From Olivibacter sp036959255 (GTDB lineage Bacteria; Bacteroidota; Bacteroidia; Sphingobacteriales; Sphingobacteriaceae): a stretch of 64,000 bases of DNA. Position 1 is the first letter of the stretch; every line of letters starts with the position of its first letter. The notes beneath the pieces were generated by a model. That model saw nothing but the letters and a program-made list of their open reading frames with translations. It was not told the origin of the DNA and searched no databases. The stretch lies in NCBI RefSeq assembly GCF_036959255.1, contig NZ_JAWMTI010000002.1:434001-498000 (forward strand), in the 5' to 3' direction. Below are positions 63,842 to 64,000 of this stretch, one piece after another. Position numbers and translations under genes: made by a program.

Positions 63842-64000
63842 ATGAAACTATCTTTTAAGCTTATAAGTCTTTTATGCCTGCTAATACAGATGCGGAGCTC
63901 CTACGGTCAAGAGAAACCGAACATTATCGTCATTCTTACAGATGATATGGGCTTCAGTGATATCGGGACCTTCGGTGGAAAGTTTGTTCCTACGCCGCAT
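63842..64000 (+). CDS. Sulfatase, N-terminus only (runs off the window)
   Basis: The first 53 residues of a secreted sulfatase: a signal peptide cut before QEKPN, then NIIVILTDDMGFSDIGTFGG, the start of the alkaline-phosphatase-like fold, in which the DD pair binds calcium. The CxPxR/SxPxR formylglycine site lies beyond the window. An ATG at 63827 is also in frame, 15 bases upstream. It follows the GH43-CBM32 gene closely, suggesting a sulfated glycan target for the next PUL. Confidence 0.85.
   Translation, partial: MKLSFKLISLLCLLIQMRSSYGQEKPNIIVILTDDMGFSDIGTFGGKFVPTPH

Overview
The window comes from a Bacteroidota chromosome, most likely a Sphingobacteriaceae-type soil or plant-associated glycan degrader (the genus is inference). 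The evidence is two intact SusC/SusD pairs, a hybrid two-component regulator fused to AraC, a type IX secretion (T9SS) cargo with a PorP/SprF partner, TAnnTTTG-type promoter boxes, and many secreted proteins whose predicted mature N-terminus is glutamine. No tRNA, rRNA, CRISPR array, IS element or phage gene was seen.

Layout. (1) 142-10378, plus strand: a polysaccharide-utilisation locus (PUL) with an STN-type SusC, a SusD, two secreted proteins of apparent deacetylase/glycosidase-barrel type, and a GH2 enzyme. A strong hairpin follows SusD and another follows GH2. (2) 10531-18667: an accessory stretch of regulators and small redox or detoxification genes (Crp-like regulator + azoreductase-like; MocR + GNAT divergent from an EamA exporter; tag glycosylase; HxlR + AraC + quinone-reductase-like; membrane protein). 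It also holds the 5' stub of a probable SDR gene. (3) 18671-20641: the last ~41 codons of a lost SusD, a metallophosphoesterase frameshifted at a C8 tract, and a SRPBCC protein. (4) 20757-46263: the main PUL. A minus-strand operon runs SusC, SusD, GH88, ROK kinase, internally deleted GH43, GH97, GH28/49-like, GH127, heparinase II/III-like lyase, alpha/beta hydrolase and LacI. A FucP-like permease, an AraC regulator and a 1379-residue hybrid sensor flank it. The enzyme set suggests a uronic-acid-containing polymer with arabinofuranose and glucose-type side chains; the substrate is inference. (5) 46333-48051: an alginate-lyase-family lipoprotein gene interrupted by one TGA. (6) 48447-58368: sensor kinase, LuxR-type response regulator, 1733-residue T9SS cargo and PorP/SprF, all on one strand, reading as a regulated surface-adhesin module. 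(7) 58592-64000: glutaminyl cyclase, GH43, a thioredoxin-fold lipoprotein without its CxxC, GH43+CBM32, and the start of a sulfatase at the window edge.

How it fits together: secreted or surface enzymes cut glycans, SusC/SusD import the oligosaccharides, periplasmic enzymes finish them, and FucP-like and ROK proteins take up and phosphorylate the sugar. HTCC, AraC and LacI proteins sense the products. The most notable features not given by simple gene calls are at least five degraded genes (SDR stub, SusD remnant, frameshifted phosphoesterase, GH43 deleted of its catalytic domain, nonsense-interrupted lyase), which suggests PUL content is turning over here. The four-gene kinase-regulator-adhesin-PorP module and the paired uncharacterised barrel proteins of the first PUL are the best candidates for undescribed function.
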